In this document: piece by piece, positions 45,760-54,427 of the stretch | How the letters are laid out: each line of letters starts with the position of its first letter | How positions within the stretch are numbered: position 1 is the stretch's first letter | NCBI RefSeq assembly: GCF_022180385.2 | Contig: NZ_BQME02000002.1 | Coordinates: 744,001 to 808,000, forward strand | Direction of reading: 5' to 3' | From: Paenibacillus sp. L3-i20 | Lineage (GTDB): Bacteria > Bacillota > Bacilli > Paenibacillales > Paenibacillaceae | Length of the DNA stretch: 64,000 bases | Translations under genes and position numbers: made by a program | The notes under the pieces: model-generated | Database searches by the model: none | What the model was told of the DNA's origin: nothing | What the model saw: the letters and a program-made list of their open reading frames with translations, nothing else

Positions 45760-47172
45760 ATGAAGAGATTTAGAAAATCGTTTGTAGTTATGCTTAGTAT
45801 GATGCTTTTGTTTAGTTTTGTAACGATTACGAATGCAGGTCAAGACAATATTAATGAGCTAACACGTTCAGACTCACCCGATGGTCTAGTTACTTCCATA
45901 CATGCAACTACAGAGCAAATTAATTTCAAAGAATCTGTGCCTTCCTCATTGCAAAAGAAAACCAATTCGCTGCTGAAGATAACTCAAACAGCAACTCCAA
46001 CAACTGCATCAGATACCTCAACTACATACTCCGGTACAATTTCGCAGGCAGGGACTGCACAATTTTTATACCCTATTAATTTACAACCTGGTCAACTACT
46101 GCAGGCTCGTTTAGATGGTCCAGCTTCAGTACTGATTGATTATGACTTATATTTATACGAATTTAATATGAGCACAGGTAACCTGAATCCAACTGAATTA
46201 GACTATTCCATATACGGAACTTATTTCAATAATTATGAGCAAGGGGCAGCAACATTGTCCGAGAATGTAGGTACACGAAACGCTATAACTACTCCAAAGG
46301 CTTATGCACTCAAGGTGTATGCTAAGACGGGTTCCAGCAGTACCTTGCCATTCTATCTAACGGTAGATATTACTTCCAATTACGATGCATATGAACCGGA
46401 TGAAAATGCTTTTAAAGCTTATAACTTTGCTTTCAGCACAGGCGGTTCTACCCTTAATACACGTTCCATTCATTCAAGCGTTGACAACGATTGGTATAAA
46501 ATCACTGTCCCTCAAGTCCGTAATTATGATGCACTAAACATTAAACTTGATAGTACCTCAGCAGGTTATGGGTACAAGGCAGAAGTATATGGCGTTGACA
46601 CCGGAAATAAATTAGTGCTGCTTCCGCATTCAAATAATAATGTCGCTCTAGGCACTGGTATTTATTATGTCAAAGTATCCACAACAAACCAGTTCTCAAC
46701 CAGCCACTTGTATAACCTCACAATAAAGCCGGTACTGCGAGCTGGTAGTATTACGATCACTGGCTATAACTCGTCTGCTAATGGACCGAATGACTATCCA
46801 AATTATAATCATGCAGGTACGCATTATCGGGTTGATCAAAATAGTAGTTTTACGGTGAAAGGTACTGTTCGAACTACTGATAATTTACCAGTAGCAAATG
46901 CACTTGTAAGTATGACTTGGACAAATCCAAACTGGATTGCAAGTACAGGATATCGGACTAGAATAGGGACTGCATATACGGATCAAAATGGAGCCTATAG
47001 CATTACGGTTACTTTGCCACCTTCTACTGGAAGTATTTCACAAGCGTTGCCTATGTATTTCACACACTATTTTGATTACACATCTGTTTTGGTTGAAGTG
47101 GCTGGGACTCCAGTTACAGCTTCAGATAATGTTTATCACTTTGCCTACAGCTTATATAACGGAGGGTCCTAA
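45760..47172 (+). CDS. Secreted protein with two PPC-like domains and a C-terminal beta domain
   Basis: The 470-residue precursor has a signal peptide of about 26 residues (MKRFRKSFVVMLSMML, then ending near NAG). A low-complexity Thr/Ser linker follows. Two beta-sandwich modules of the pre-peptidase C-terminal (PPC) type (about 95-205 and 210-330) show the YLYEF and DNDWYKITVP patterns. The C-terminus is a carboxypeptidase-regulatory or Ig-like domain (about 335-470). There is no catalytic domain, so this is probably an extracellular binding or structural protein. ATG 45760 follows GAGAGGGG. A terminator lies downstream. Confidence 0.75.
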   Translation: MKRFRKSFVVMLSMMLLFSFVTITNAGQDNINELTRSDSPDGLVTSIHATTEQINFKESVPSSLQKKTNSLLKITQTATPTTASDTSTTYSGTISQAGTAQFLYPINLQPGQLLQARLDGPASVLIDYDLYLYEFNMSTGNLNPTELDYSIYGTYFNNYEQGAATLSENVGTRNAITTPKAYALKVYAKTGSSSTLPFYLTVDITSNYDAYEPDENAFKAYNFAFSTGGSTLNTRSIHSSVDNDWYKITVPQVRNYDALNIKLDSTSAGYGYKAEVYGVDTGNKLVLLPHSNNNVALGTGIYYVKVSTTNQFSTSHLYNLTIKPVLRAGSITITGYNSSANGPNDYPNYNHAGTHYRVDQNSSFTVKGTVRTTDNLPVANALVSMTWTNPNWIASTGYRTRIGTAYTDQNGAYSITVTLPPSTGSISQALPMYFTHYFDYTSVLVEVAGTPVTASDNVYHFAYSLYNGGS

Positions 47173-47177
47173 ATCCT

Positions 47178-47243
47178 TAGCATGAATAAAGTATAATCGA
47201 AGTGTTTAAATGCGTAGCATGAACAAAGTATAATCGAAGTGTT
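47178..47243. repeat. 29-bp direct repeat, two copies
   Basis: TAGCATGAATAAAGTATAATCGAAGTGTT (47178-47206) recurs at 47215-47243 with one base change, at a period of 37 bp. It lies between a stop codon and a terminator. Confidence 0.85.
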
Positions 47244-47265
47244 AAGATTTTTATTGCATAGTACA

Positions 47266-47310
47266 AACAACAAAATCATCGCTTGTTTTAAGCGATGATT
47301 TTGTTGTTTC
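47266..47310. terminator. Bidirectional terminator
   Basis: A perfect stem AACAACAAAATCATCGCTT / AAGCGATGATTTTGTTGTT with a GTTTT loop separates the convergent genes. Confidence 0.8.
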
Positions 47311-47346
47311 AAAAGCCTAATAACGATAATTTTATTCCAATTTTGA

Positions 47347-47960
47347 TCATTTCATACTTAGGAATGTGCTAGATAATGTGACTAATCTCGAAGGAGGTAT
47401 TTCGTAGAAAAGTTCAATTTCAGAATTGTAGTGTCTACTACTTAAATCAATAACTTCTTTATCCCAAATTCCGTAATCTTCTAGGTTCGGGCTTCCTGAA
47501 TCATATGGCTCCATAAGCAGATCATAAGCCCATCGTTCAGATGGCCATAAGACGTGAGGTAGATTAGTTTCAGTAGAGTTACCTCCCCAGCCAACAACTG
47601 TTGCATCATTTAAAGGCCATTTTAAAGTTACAGAAGGTTGAGTGTTCGAAATGGAACTAGGATAGGCCAATGGAGTAATCTTTAAAATGAAGAGAATATG
47701 TAATGTAAGCAAGATAGAAACAGTTATTTGTATTATTCTTTTAGTGATGTTTTTCTTCTTTATGATCATAATGACAACGAGAAGGATATTGATACCTAAG
47801 CACCGCAATACCAACGAAAGGAATAACGAAATTTATTAAAAACCATGCATATGCTCCCAATAAACCTTGTATCGAGAATACACATACCCATAAATATAAA
47901 GTAGTAATAATCAACGAGGTACTGAGATAACCGAAATTTTTATCGCATTATTCATTTCGT
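47347..47960 (-). pseudogene. Broken membrane-anchored M23-like peptidase gene
   Basis: The visible open frame (47347-47814) has a membrane segment. After it come WPLNDATVVGWGGNSTETNL, WPSERWAYDLLM and NLEDYGIWDKEV, characteristic of membrane-bound M23 family peptidases. The catalytic HxH region is missing: homology stops after KEVI and the remaining frame looks unrelated. Upstream, hydrophobic coding (TSLIITTLYLWVCVFSIQG; LLGAYAWFLINFVIPFVGIAV) continues in other frames to about 47960, so at least one frameshift disrupts the start. No valid start codon fits. Coordinates of the 5' end are approximate. Confidence 0.7.
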
Positions 47961-48191
47961 CGCCTCACTGTTAAGAAACTAACAAGAAAATATAGTTTAC
48001 ATTAATTTACATAGAAATACAAAATGAAAAACGGTTAAAGACTTCTATAATCGTTTTACACCATACATATGGGGTCAATTAATGTAAAATGTTACTAGTA
48101 GATACTATTAGATGATAGCTCATGTTATCCATGGAGATAACGCTCCCGTAATATCTCAGTCTGATATCAAAAGTTGTAATTGGAGGCTAGT
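47961..48191. other. Intergenic region before the GNAT gene
   Basis: AT-rich sequence without recognisable genes. It ends in the ribosome binding site TTGGAGGC before ATG 48192. Confidence 0.4.
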
Positions 48192-48716
48192 ATGTACTTA
48201 AAATCGGAAAGATTAACGATCCGTAAAATTCAATCAACAGATTGGCAAGCTGTTTTTGACTATACTTCTGACAATACTGTTATGGAATATTTACCGGAAG
48301 GAATATTTACAGAAGAAATGGCAAAAGATTTTGTGAATAAAAACAGTGGTGAAAATGCTGAGAATTTCGCAGTTATTCTTAATGAAGAAAATATATTAAT
48401 TGGTCATATGGTTTTTCATTCGTGGTACGGTGAGATCGCTTATGAAATTGGTTGGGTATTTCATCCTGAGTACCACAATAAAGGTTTTGCGACGGAAGCT
48501 ACACGTACAATAGTTAAGTACGCTTTTGAAGTATTGGATATCCACCGCATAATTGCTACTTGTCAGCCACAAAATATTGCTTCTTATCGCATTATGGAGA
48601 AGGTTGGGATGAGAAGAGAGGCTCATTTTAAGAAGTGTATACCTGCCAATTTTAAGAGAGGTACAGAATGGTGGGACGAATATCATTACGCTATCCTAAA
48701 GGAAGAATGGCAATAA
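48192..48716 (+). CDS. GNAT acetyltransferase, RimJ/RimL-like
   Basis: A 174-residue acetyltransferase of the RimJ/RimL group. SERLTIRKIQSTDWQAVFDY opens the domain. The acetyl-CoA binding loop region is WVFHPEYHNKGFATEATR, and the C-terminal motif FEVLDIHRIIATCQPQNIASYRIMEKVGM is complete. Such enzymes acetylate ribosomal proteins, small molecules or antibiotics. The substrate is unknown. ATG 48192 with TTGGAGGC four bases upstream is chosen over the in-frame TTG at 48180. Confidence 0.85.
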   Translation: MYLKSERLTIRKIQSTDWQAVFDYTSDNTVMEYLPEGIFTEEMAKDFVNKNSGENAENFAVILNEENILIGHMVFHSWYGEIAYEIGWVFHPEYHNKGFATEATRTIVKYAFEVLDIHRIIATCQPQNIASYRIMEKVGMRREAHFKKCIPANFKRGTEWWDEYHYAILKEEWQ

Positions 48717-48749
48717 TATTATGCACTTACCTATATGCTTAAATTAAAG

Positions 48750-48792
48750 AAAGTGCTCAATCGGTATTAACACCATTGAAACACTCTTTTTG
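48750..48792 (+). terminator. Terminator after the GNAT gene
   Basis: AAGTGCTCAATCGGT forms an imperfect stem with ACCATTGAAACACT, followed by CTTTTTG. Confidence 0.6.
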
Positions 48793-48806
48793 AGAAAATA
48801 CTGCGT

Positions 48807-50846
48807 TTATTCGGTTAGCGCATCTACGATCAACTTCGCATAAAGCTCTGCGCCTTGCTTCTTCAAGTGCACGCCATCAGAAGCGAAAATATCATTTTTT
48901 CCTTTGCTTGCACTATGCCAATCTATAACAGTAACGTTTGTTGTTTTATTTGCTGTTGCGGCAAGCATTTTGTTAACGGAATCCTGCCATTTACGAGGCA
49001 CGCGAGAATTGATGAATACAATTTTTCTCTCTGTACCAAGTGCATTTAGCAGTTCATTCATCTGCTTAGTTGTAAAAGCTCCGTTAGTTCCGAGCTGAAT
49101 AACTACGGTATCTCCGAGCTTATTGCTTTCTTTTAACGCCCTTACTATTTTGGCTGCCGCTCCAAACTGTCGTCCTATTTTCCCATCGATGTATATGCCT
49201 GAAAGCTGCTTCTCCAAGTAGGGGGCTGCATCCAAAAGAACAGAATCGCCAATAGCGGTAATGCTATTTTTTTCAATGGGAGTGACGGGTTTCTTTTTAG
49301 GAACAATTTTGGAAGCTCCATTGCTATTGGAATTATTGCCAGTTGGTTTTTTAGTTTCCTTTGGTAAAGGTGTAGGTTTAACTACTGGTTTATCTGTTGT
49401 TTTATCTGTTGTTTTATCTATTGTTGTATCTATTGTTGTATCAATTGGCTTATCTATTGGTTTAACTACTGGCTTATCCACCGGTTTATCAGGTACGTTA
49501 GGTTTTACATTAATTACGTTATCTTTTGTTTCAACCTTATTCGGTGTGTCATCAGTAGTTTGGTTTGTAGAATCCTTTATTTTGTCTGGTGCGACAACAG
49601 TTGTTCCGCTGTTCTTATCATCATTAGTTGCGGATTGTAAACTTGCACTACTCGTGCAGGATACACTGGTAAAAATAAGTACGAGCATGATTGCTAAAGT
49701 GGTTGTTTTTGTTAGAGTAAATGGCTGTTTCGACTTTTGTTTAATGAAGGCATACATGTTGCCCAAAGCACCACGTCGTACAGGTTCCTCTATAAAGTGC
49801 CAAGATAACTCAGCAAGGACAAAAGTAAGCACAATTTGCATAAGCGCACGTGCAAGATTGAACTCTGCGCCTTCAGCAGTTGGAGTGGTCATCACGATAA
49901 TCGGGTAATGGTACAAATAAATGCCATAAGAGCGAACACCAATCCAAGTTAGAGCTTTATTCCCAATAATGTGAGCGAGTTTACTGGCAGGGTGCGCAAG
50001 AGCAGCCACCACAGTAGCAGTAGCAAGAGAAAGAACTACCATACCTCCGCGATAAAGAAAGGAATCATACTCACCAGTTCTATTAATCATAAGCAAAATA
50101 ACGATGAAGCCGAATATGCCCATCCCATCTAAAAGACGGCGATTGCGTAAAGTAATCGTGTTCGTTAGCTTCCAGCTCGGCCAGACGACAGCAAGTGCTG
50201 CACCAATAAGTAGGCCGAATGCTCTAGTATCTGTCCCGTAGTAAACACGGCTTGGATCTGCGCCAGGCTCATAAAGAAGCGCCATTGCTCCCGCGGATAT
50301 AAATGCTGCCGCAAGTATCCATATAGCTAGACTGCCGCGTTTTGGTAAGAAGCGGATGGCAATTAACAGAATGAACGGCCAAATGAGATAAAACTGTTCT
50401 TCCACTGCAAGCGACCACAAATGACCGAATGGAGAAGCAGGACCAAAGCTTTCGAAATAAGAAACCTCATGAAAAATGAGCCACCAATTGTTTATATAGA
50501 GCAATGCCGAACCGATATCACCTTTCAGAGATAGAAGTCGATTTGGATCAGTTATGAATAACCATAATGAAACGACTGCGATCATTAGGAACATGGCTGG
50601 CAGGAGCCTTCGAGTACGTCGAATGAAAAATGTTTTGAGGTCCAACGTTTTATTTTGACTTAGCTGCTTAAGTAATATGTCTGTGATGAGATATCCAGAG
50701 TGCACAAAAAACATAGTAACCCCAAGCAGACCCCCCGGCACCACTTGTACGTTTAAATGATAGGCAATTACAGCAAGTACGGCAATGGCTCTTAAACCAT
50801 CGAGTCCAGGCATGTATCGTCCGTTGTTGCCGATTGGTTTAGGCAT
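48807..50846 (-). CDS. oatA: OatA-like peptidoglycan/polysaccharide O-acetyltransferase
   Basis: The 679-residue membrane enzyme has an N-terminal acyltransferase-3 domain (about 10-370; MPGLDGLRAIAVLAVIAYHL, a catalytic-type FFVHSGYLIT and multiple membrane helices). A low-complexity Lys/Pro/Thr linker follows (about 430-510). The C-terminal extracellular SGNH esterase-like domain shows ITAIGDSVLLDA for the Ser, GTNG for the oxyanion Asn and DGVHL for the Asp-His pair. It moves acetyl groups across the membrane and onto cell-wall sugars, giving lysozyme resistance in related bacteria. ATG 50846 with AGGGGGAT is chosen over 50864. It is a single-gene transcript. Confidence 0.85.
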   Translation of the reverse strand: MPKPIGNNGRYMPGLDGLRAIAVLAVIAYHLNVQVVPGGLLGVTMFFVHSGYLITDILLKQLSQNKTLDLKTFFIRRTRRLLPAMFLMIAVVSLWLFITDPNRLLSLKGDIGSALLYINNWWLIFHEVSYFESFGPASPFGHLWSLAVEEQFYLIWPFILLIAIRFLPKRGSLAIWILAAAFISAGAMALLYEPGADPSRVYYGTDTRAFGLLIGAALAVVWPSWKLTNTITLRNRRLLDGMGIFGFIVILLMINRTGEYDSFLYRGGMVVLSLATATVVAALAHPASKLAHIIGNKALTWIGVRSYGIYLYHYPIIVMTTPTAEGAEFNLARALMQIVLTFVLAELSWHFIEEPVRRGALGNMYAFIKQKSKQPFTLTKTTTLAIMLVLIFTSVSCTSSASLQSATNDDKNSGTTVVAPDKIKDSTNQTTDDTPNKVETKDNVINVKPNVPDKPVDKPVVKPIDKPIDTTIDTTIDKTTDKTTDKPVVKPTPLPKETKKPTGNNSNSNGASKIVPKKKPVTPIEKNSITAIGDSVLLDAAPYLEKQLSGIYIDGKIGRQFGAAAKIVRALKESNKLGDTVVIQLGTNGAFTTKQMNELLNALGTERKIVFINSRVPRKWQDSVNKMLAATANKTTNVTVIDWHSASKGKNDIFASDGVHLKKQGAELYAKLIVDALTE
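49390..49497 (-). repeat. 12-bp repeats encoding the Lys-Pro/Thr linker
   Basis: Nine adjacent units of 12 bp (consensus TTATCTGTTGTT on the plus strand, with substitutions) encode tetrapeptides of the DKTT/DKPV/DTTI kind. Copy-number changes would lengthen or shorten the linker of the OatA-like protein without shifting frame. Confidence 0.8.
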
Positions 50847-51096
50847 GTCGATATCCCCCTGCACGTAATTGTACGGGAAAAATACCAGCTTGAGTGTTGT
50901 GAAAAAAACTGCGGGAAATGCGATGTTTGAAACAAATGTCGATGGAGAAAATGTTATTCAGCCCCTCTGGATGATAAATCGTTGTAAAAATAATTATAGG
51001 GCGGAAGTAATGAAAATTCGTAACAGTACAGTTACAAAGAAGTATCAAACTAGTAACAGTATTTTTGATGCAACATTAAGCTAAATAGTAGGCTCG

Positions 51097-51563
51097 TTGA
51101 ATAAACCGAAATCTTTCTGGGATGCGTTCGTACTGAAAGATGGCGAATCGCTTGTCGACGAGTTACCGCCTCCGACAAGGGCAGGTTTCGAGCAACTCAG
51201 AGCCAGTTCGAATGATGATACGATCATGCTTCCGTTTCCACTGTTTCGGGACTTGTTTGTCAATAAGGCTACACTATAGAGGAAGCAAAATGGATGTATA
51301 AAAGCGTCTTTCCGGAACCAGCTAGACCGCTATTCGAGAAGCTGGATCTTAAAGAGTTCTATAAGTTATCTTTACCTAAAGGTTATGTCTATTTTCTCCA
51401 AGACAATGCATTGCCACAAGGAGAGGGCTTCGGCTGGAACCCACATATGTCTACACGGCTCGGGCAATTCCGCCTTATTGTCGGCGATGGGGATCACTTT
51501 ACGGATACTCGTACAAGGCCGGGCATGGTGGCGCAGAAAATTTACGAAGCTGGTCGGGATTAG
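51097..51563 (+). pseudogene. Truncated, frameshifted alpha/beta-hydrolase-like gene
   Basis: Two adjacent frames together resemble a single protein end. The first (51097-51279) runs through FVNKATL and stops. The second (51294-51563), read on from about 51279 as EEAKWMYKSVFPEPARPLFEKL, ends in the typical lid and C-terminus HFTDTRTRP. The junction has a two-base frameshift at CTATAGAGG. The N-terminal half with the nucleophile elbow is absent. This looks like the remains of a putative alpha/beta-fold hydrolase. Confidence 0.65.
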
Positions 51564-51602
51564 AAGATGCTACTTCATATTTCCATATAAAAGATCTAAC
51601 TG

Positions 51603-51622
51603 ATATAATTGATCAATTATAT
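51603..51622. promoter_or_regulatory. Perfect 20-bp palindrome, MarR-type operator
   Basis: ATATAATTGATCAATTATAT is perfectly symmetric and centred on TTGATCAA, as in many MarR operators. It sits 19 bp before a ribosome-binding-site-headed short frame (51641-51700) that looks like the beginning of a lost gene. Confidence 0.6.
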
Positions 51623-51640
51623 TGAAAAGAGGCGGTTTAC

Positions 51641-51700
51641 ATGAAAAGTATTACAGAATTGTTGCGGGCAAACCAACTGCGGGGAAAAGTACATAACTAG
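51641..51700 (+). pseudogene. Short 5' remnant of a gene
   Basis: After GAGGCGG, ATG 51641 opens only 19 codons (MKSITELLRANQLRGKVHN) before TAG 51698-51700. The good initiation site and operator suggest a once longer gene, probably a regulator, whose body has been deleted. The original identity is unknown. Confidence 0.4.
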
Positions 51701-51742
51701 CCCAATAAACTGCGGCTTCCCTTATTTGATAGGGGTATTTAT

Positions 51743-52275
51743 TTGAAAAATCCTTTTTTATCTATTAATAATCCACAGCCATATGGTGTTGGTTCTTACG
51801 AAATGGCGTTTCCATTAATAAATCCTCTTAAATTAATATCGGGTATGCGAGTGTTGGAGATAGGCTCTGGTTCTAGTCAAGTAGCGGCTTTTTCAGATGA
51901 ATCGTTCGATTCTGTTTTTGCGATTGGTTCTTTTTTTATGATTGATGAAAGAGAAAAAGCATTAAAAGAAATGATAAGGGTCACCCGTAAAGGGGGGCAT
52001 ATAGGGATTGCTGAGCCTATGTGTACTACGAATCCTATTCCATCTGAATTAGAAAAGCATGAAATCTTTACCTCATATAATAAATGGTTGCAATCACTTC
52101 ATTATAATAGTAATTTATTTCGGAATAATAGCTTAACAGTTACTGAGGAGTACTACTTTCCGGAAGCTTATCATTGGGCAATCGATAATTTCAATATTAT
52201 GATGGTGAAAAGGACTTTATATTAGATGATAATGGTCGTTGGTTATCATTAGGACTAGTTGTCGGGCAAAAATAA
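51743..52275 (+). pseudogene. Class I methyltransferase gene with internal deletion and frameshift
   Basis: The N-terminal part has the SAM-binding motif I region (LISGMRVLEIGSGSSQVAA), followed directly by the late motif FSDESFDSVFAIGSF. The roughly 50-60 residues that normally lie between them (acidic loop and motif II) are missing, consistent with an internal deletion. Near 52195 the frame shifts; the ending DFILDDNGRWLSLGLVVGQK continues in another frame to TAA 52275. The gene is therefore non-functional. Confidence 0.7.
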
Positions 52276-52285
52276 TCATTTATGG

Positions 52286-52311
52286 GATCGCCTTCAATGG
52301 CGGTCTTTTTT
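52286..52311 (+). terminator. Terminator after the methyltransferase relic
   Basis: GATCGCC / GGCGGTC (one G-T pair) with a TTCAAT loop is followed by TTTTTT. Confidence 0.75.
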
Positions 52312-52577
52312 AATAACTGCCACCACCCCGAAACAAATGGTTACAAACTTCGAAAACACTGCCTAGGATTTTTTAGTTATATAGAAAGTTTACATAGAAA
52401 GCTATTTACATTTTCCGGTAAAATTATAAATAGAAAATGGAAGGGCGTGATGTGTCAATGTTAAACAAGGTGGATATTATTCGGGATGAGAAGGCAAGAG
52501 CTTTCAACAAATTTAGTAGCTAAAGGAGACTTGATATTATTACTTATAACGATGTTGTTAAAATCGGTGATGCTTAT

Positions 52578-53612
52578 TTGCTTCCATTAGTATCGGAGTT
52601 GTATGGGTTAGATGGCTATGAAATTAGTCTGGTTCAGGCACATGTCGGAGGGCGGAATGTCGCCTATAACTGTGAGAAAGAAGGCGTCGGGGCAAAAATC
52701 ATCAGAATCGCCTTCTTAAATGGCAGGAGTCGAAACGATTTATTGGGAGAAGTAGAGTATATCAGATATTTATTCAAGCATGGCGGAAGTGTCTCTGATG
52801 TCGTCAGTTCCAATAAGGGAAATTTGATGGAAGAGATAACTCATAATAATCTCACCTATTATGTTTGCCTTTTCGAAAAAGCCAAAGGGAAAAAGATGGT
52901 GGATAATAACTTTCAGTATCGGGAAGGTGTTCCGATTACCGAATATTATTATAACTGCGGTAAAACCCTGGGGAAACTGCACCAATTATCAAAAGAATAT
53001 ACTCCAGTACAGCGTAGGTTTAGTTTTTTTGATATGTACAATGCAGGATTTATCGATAAACGGATACCCGACTCCTTATCACTGCTTAAGGAGAAGTTGG
53101 TAGAACTACTTAAAAGCCTAGAAAAATTGGACAGAGACGTTGAGTCTTTCGGAATGATCCATTTTGATTACAACGATGGAAATTACATGATAGATTTTGA
53201 TACCGGGCAAATAACTGTATATGATTTCGATAATTCATGTTTCGGATGGTATATGTTTGACCTGGCAACTATTTGGTGGAATGGGGAGGGCTGGATACAA
53301 TTTGAACCAGACGTCAGTAAACGCAAAAAGTTTATGGATGATTATTTTAAAATAGTTCTTGAGGGATATAGATCCGAGACCGAAATCGAAGATTCGATGT
53401 TGGATATGTTGCCCTTGTTTATCAAAGTAAACCTCATGGAATACATTTTAAGCGCATTTGAGAATATGCGGGACAATGATGAAGAGTTGAAGTGTGAGGA
53501 ACAGTTGTCATACGTTATAAAATGTCTAGAAGACGATATTCCGTATATGGGATTTTTCCATGACATTTACTCTTGTGAAGAACCTTTTGAGTATGAGGAA
53601 CGAAAAATTTAG
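52578..53612 (+). CDS. APH-like phosphotransferase/kinase
   Basis: The 344-residue protein is of the aminoglycoside phosphotransferase/choline kinase-like family. The catalytic loop HFDYNDGNYMID (H-x-D-x(4)-N type) lies around residues 194-205, followed by ITVYDFDN (the metal Asp). The N-lobe has GAKIIRIAF with the ATP Lys. The TTG start at 52578 is uncertain: the frame is open back to 52524 without a start codon, and a separate small frame with a good ribosome binding site (52458-52523) stops there. The true N-terminus may therefore be missing or frameshifted. The substrate is unknown. A strong hairpin follows at 53674-53717. Confidence 0.7.
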   Translation: MLPLVSELYGLDGYEISLVQAHVGGRNVAYNCEKEGVGAKIIRIAFLNGRSRNDLLGEVEYIRYLFKHGGSVSDVVSSNKGNLMEEITHNNLTYYVCLFEKAKGKKMVDNNFQYREGVPITEYYYNCGKTLGKLHQLSKEYTPVQRRFSFFDMYNAGFIDKRIPDSLSLLKEKLVELLKSLEKLDRDVESFGMIHFDYNDGNYMIDFDTGQITVYDFDNSCFGWYMFDLATIWWNGEGWIQFEPDVSKRKKFMDDYFKIVLEGYRSETEIEDSMLDMLPLFIKVNLMEYILSAFENMRDNDEELKCEEQLSYVIKCLEDDIPYMGFFHDIYSCEEPFEYEERKI

Positions 53613-53673
53613 TCTTGTATAACAGCCATAGATAATTTGTTAAGAGAGTTTCATAAGTTTTCTTTATAATAAA

Positions 53674-53717
53674 GGGGTGTCCCTTAGGTCGACATTCGAC
53701 TTTTATGGGGACACCCC
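53674..53717. terminator. Nested strong hairpin after the phosphotransferase gene
   Basis: GGGGTGTCCC (53674-53683) pairs with GGGACACCCC (53708-53717). A second stem GTCGA/TCGAC lies inside the loop. It has no T-tract. It may be a terminator or a small repeat element. Confidence 0.5.
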
Positions 53718-53791
53718 CCATTGAATTATTAGGTCAACCAAAGATTACTCATTGGCGTTCGTAAACGTTAATCAATGAAGATTACAACAAA

Positions 53792-54202
53792 TTAATCATA
53801 AAGCTTCACATAAGGAGGACCACTACTGCTAGCTGTTAATACATAAAATTCTGCTCTGTTGTTAGTACCATCGACAAAGCTTCCGATGTTCTCCCATGTT
53901 TTACAACCGCCGCCTGAAGGTATCGTTTTTTGACCTGCATTTTCATCAGCATTAGTACCAGGATCATATTCCCGTAAAGTATAAGCTCCTCCTTTATCCG
54001 AACAAACCCTAAAATCATCACCTTTGGATTCGACGGTTATACTTTTGTAAGTAACTCCACCTTGATACGCCATCGTACCTTCTCCTACTTTTTGCCACCC
54101 ATCCGTGCTCGCCGTTGAAAACGGAACTGCAACGATTGCGGATAAGGATATGGCCAATAACAAAGTACTAATCTTTCTTTTCGTTTTTTCCGAAGCTCTC
54201 AC
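53792..54202 (-). CDS. Small secreted protein with two cysteines
   Basis: The GTG start at 54202 follows GGGAGG by eight bases; the longer frame from 54235 lacks such a site. The product is a 136-residue precursor with a typical signal peptide (SEKTKRKISTLLLAISLSAI, cleavage near STA). The mature part is small, Gly/Ser/Thr/Asp-rich and predicted beta. It has two Cys, at about residues 70 and 99, that could form one disulfide. No family is recognised. Single-gene transcript. Confidence 0.65.
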   Translation of the reverse strand: MRASEKTKRKISTLLLAISLSAIVAVPFSTASTDGWQKVGEGTMAYQGGVTYKSITVESKGDDFRVCSDKGGAYTLREYDPGTNADENAGQKTIPSGGGCKTWENIGSFVDGTNNRAEFYVLTASSSGPPYVKLYD

Positions 54203-54427
54203 ATTAATAACCTCCCAAAAGAAAAGTAGTTGCAAGGAGACTATAGCATAAAGAATAGTAAACTATAAATGGTAAAAAAGATATATTTTAGGTTTTATTT
54301 GAGCGCGAATCAGCTTTTTTCTATAGGTAGTTTGTGACGGTTTTTTTTGTCGAAAATGAGAGATTGACCTTGAAATGAGATTTTAATATCTTAATAAGTT
54401 AAATCTAAAAAGAATAGTGAGGATAAT

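Noticed and set aside
47178..47243. Possible CRISPR repeats
   Set aside because: Only two copies with an 8-bp spacer and no cas genes; a plain direct repeat.
49261..49908. 215-codon frame opposite the OatA-like gene
   Set aside because: It is the antisense shadow of the repeat-rich linker and membrane domain, and its composition (VVSIV repeats) is the mirror of the 12-bp repeats.
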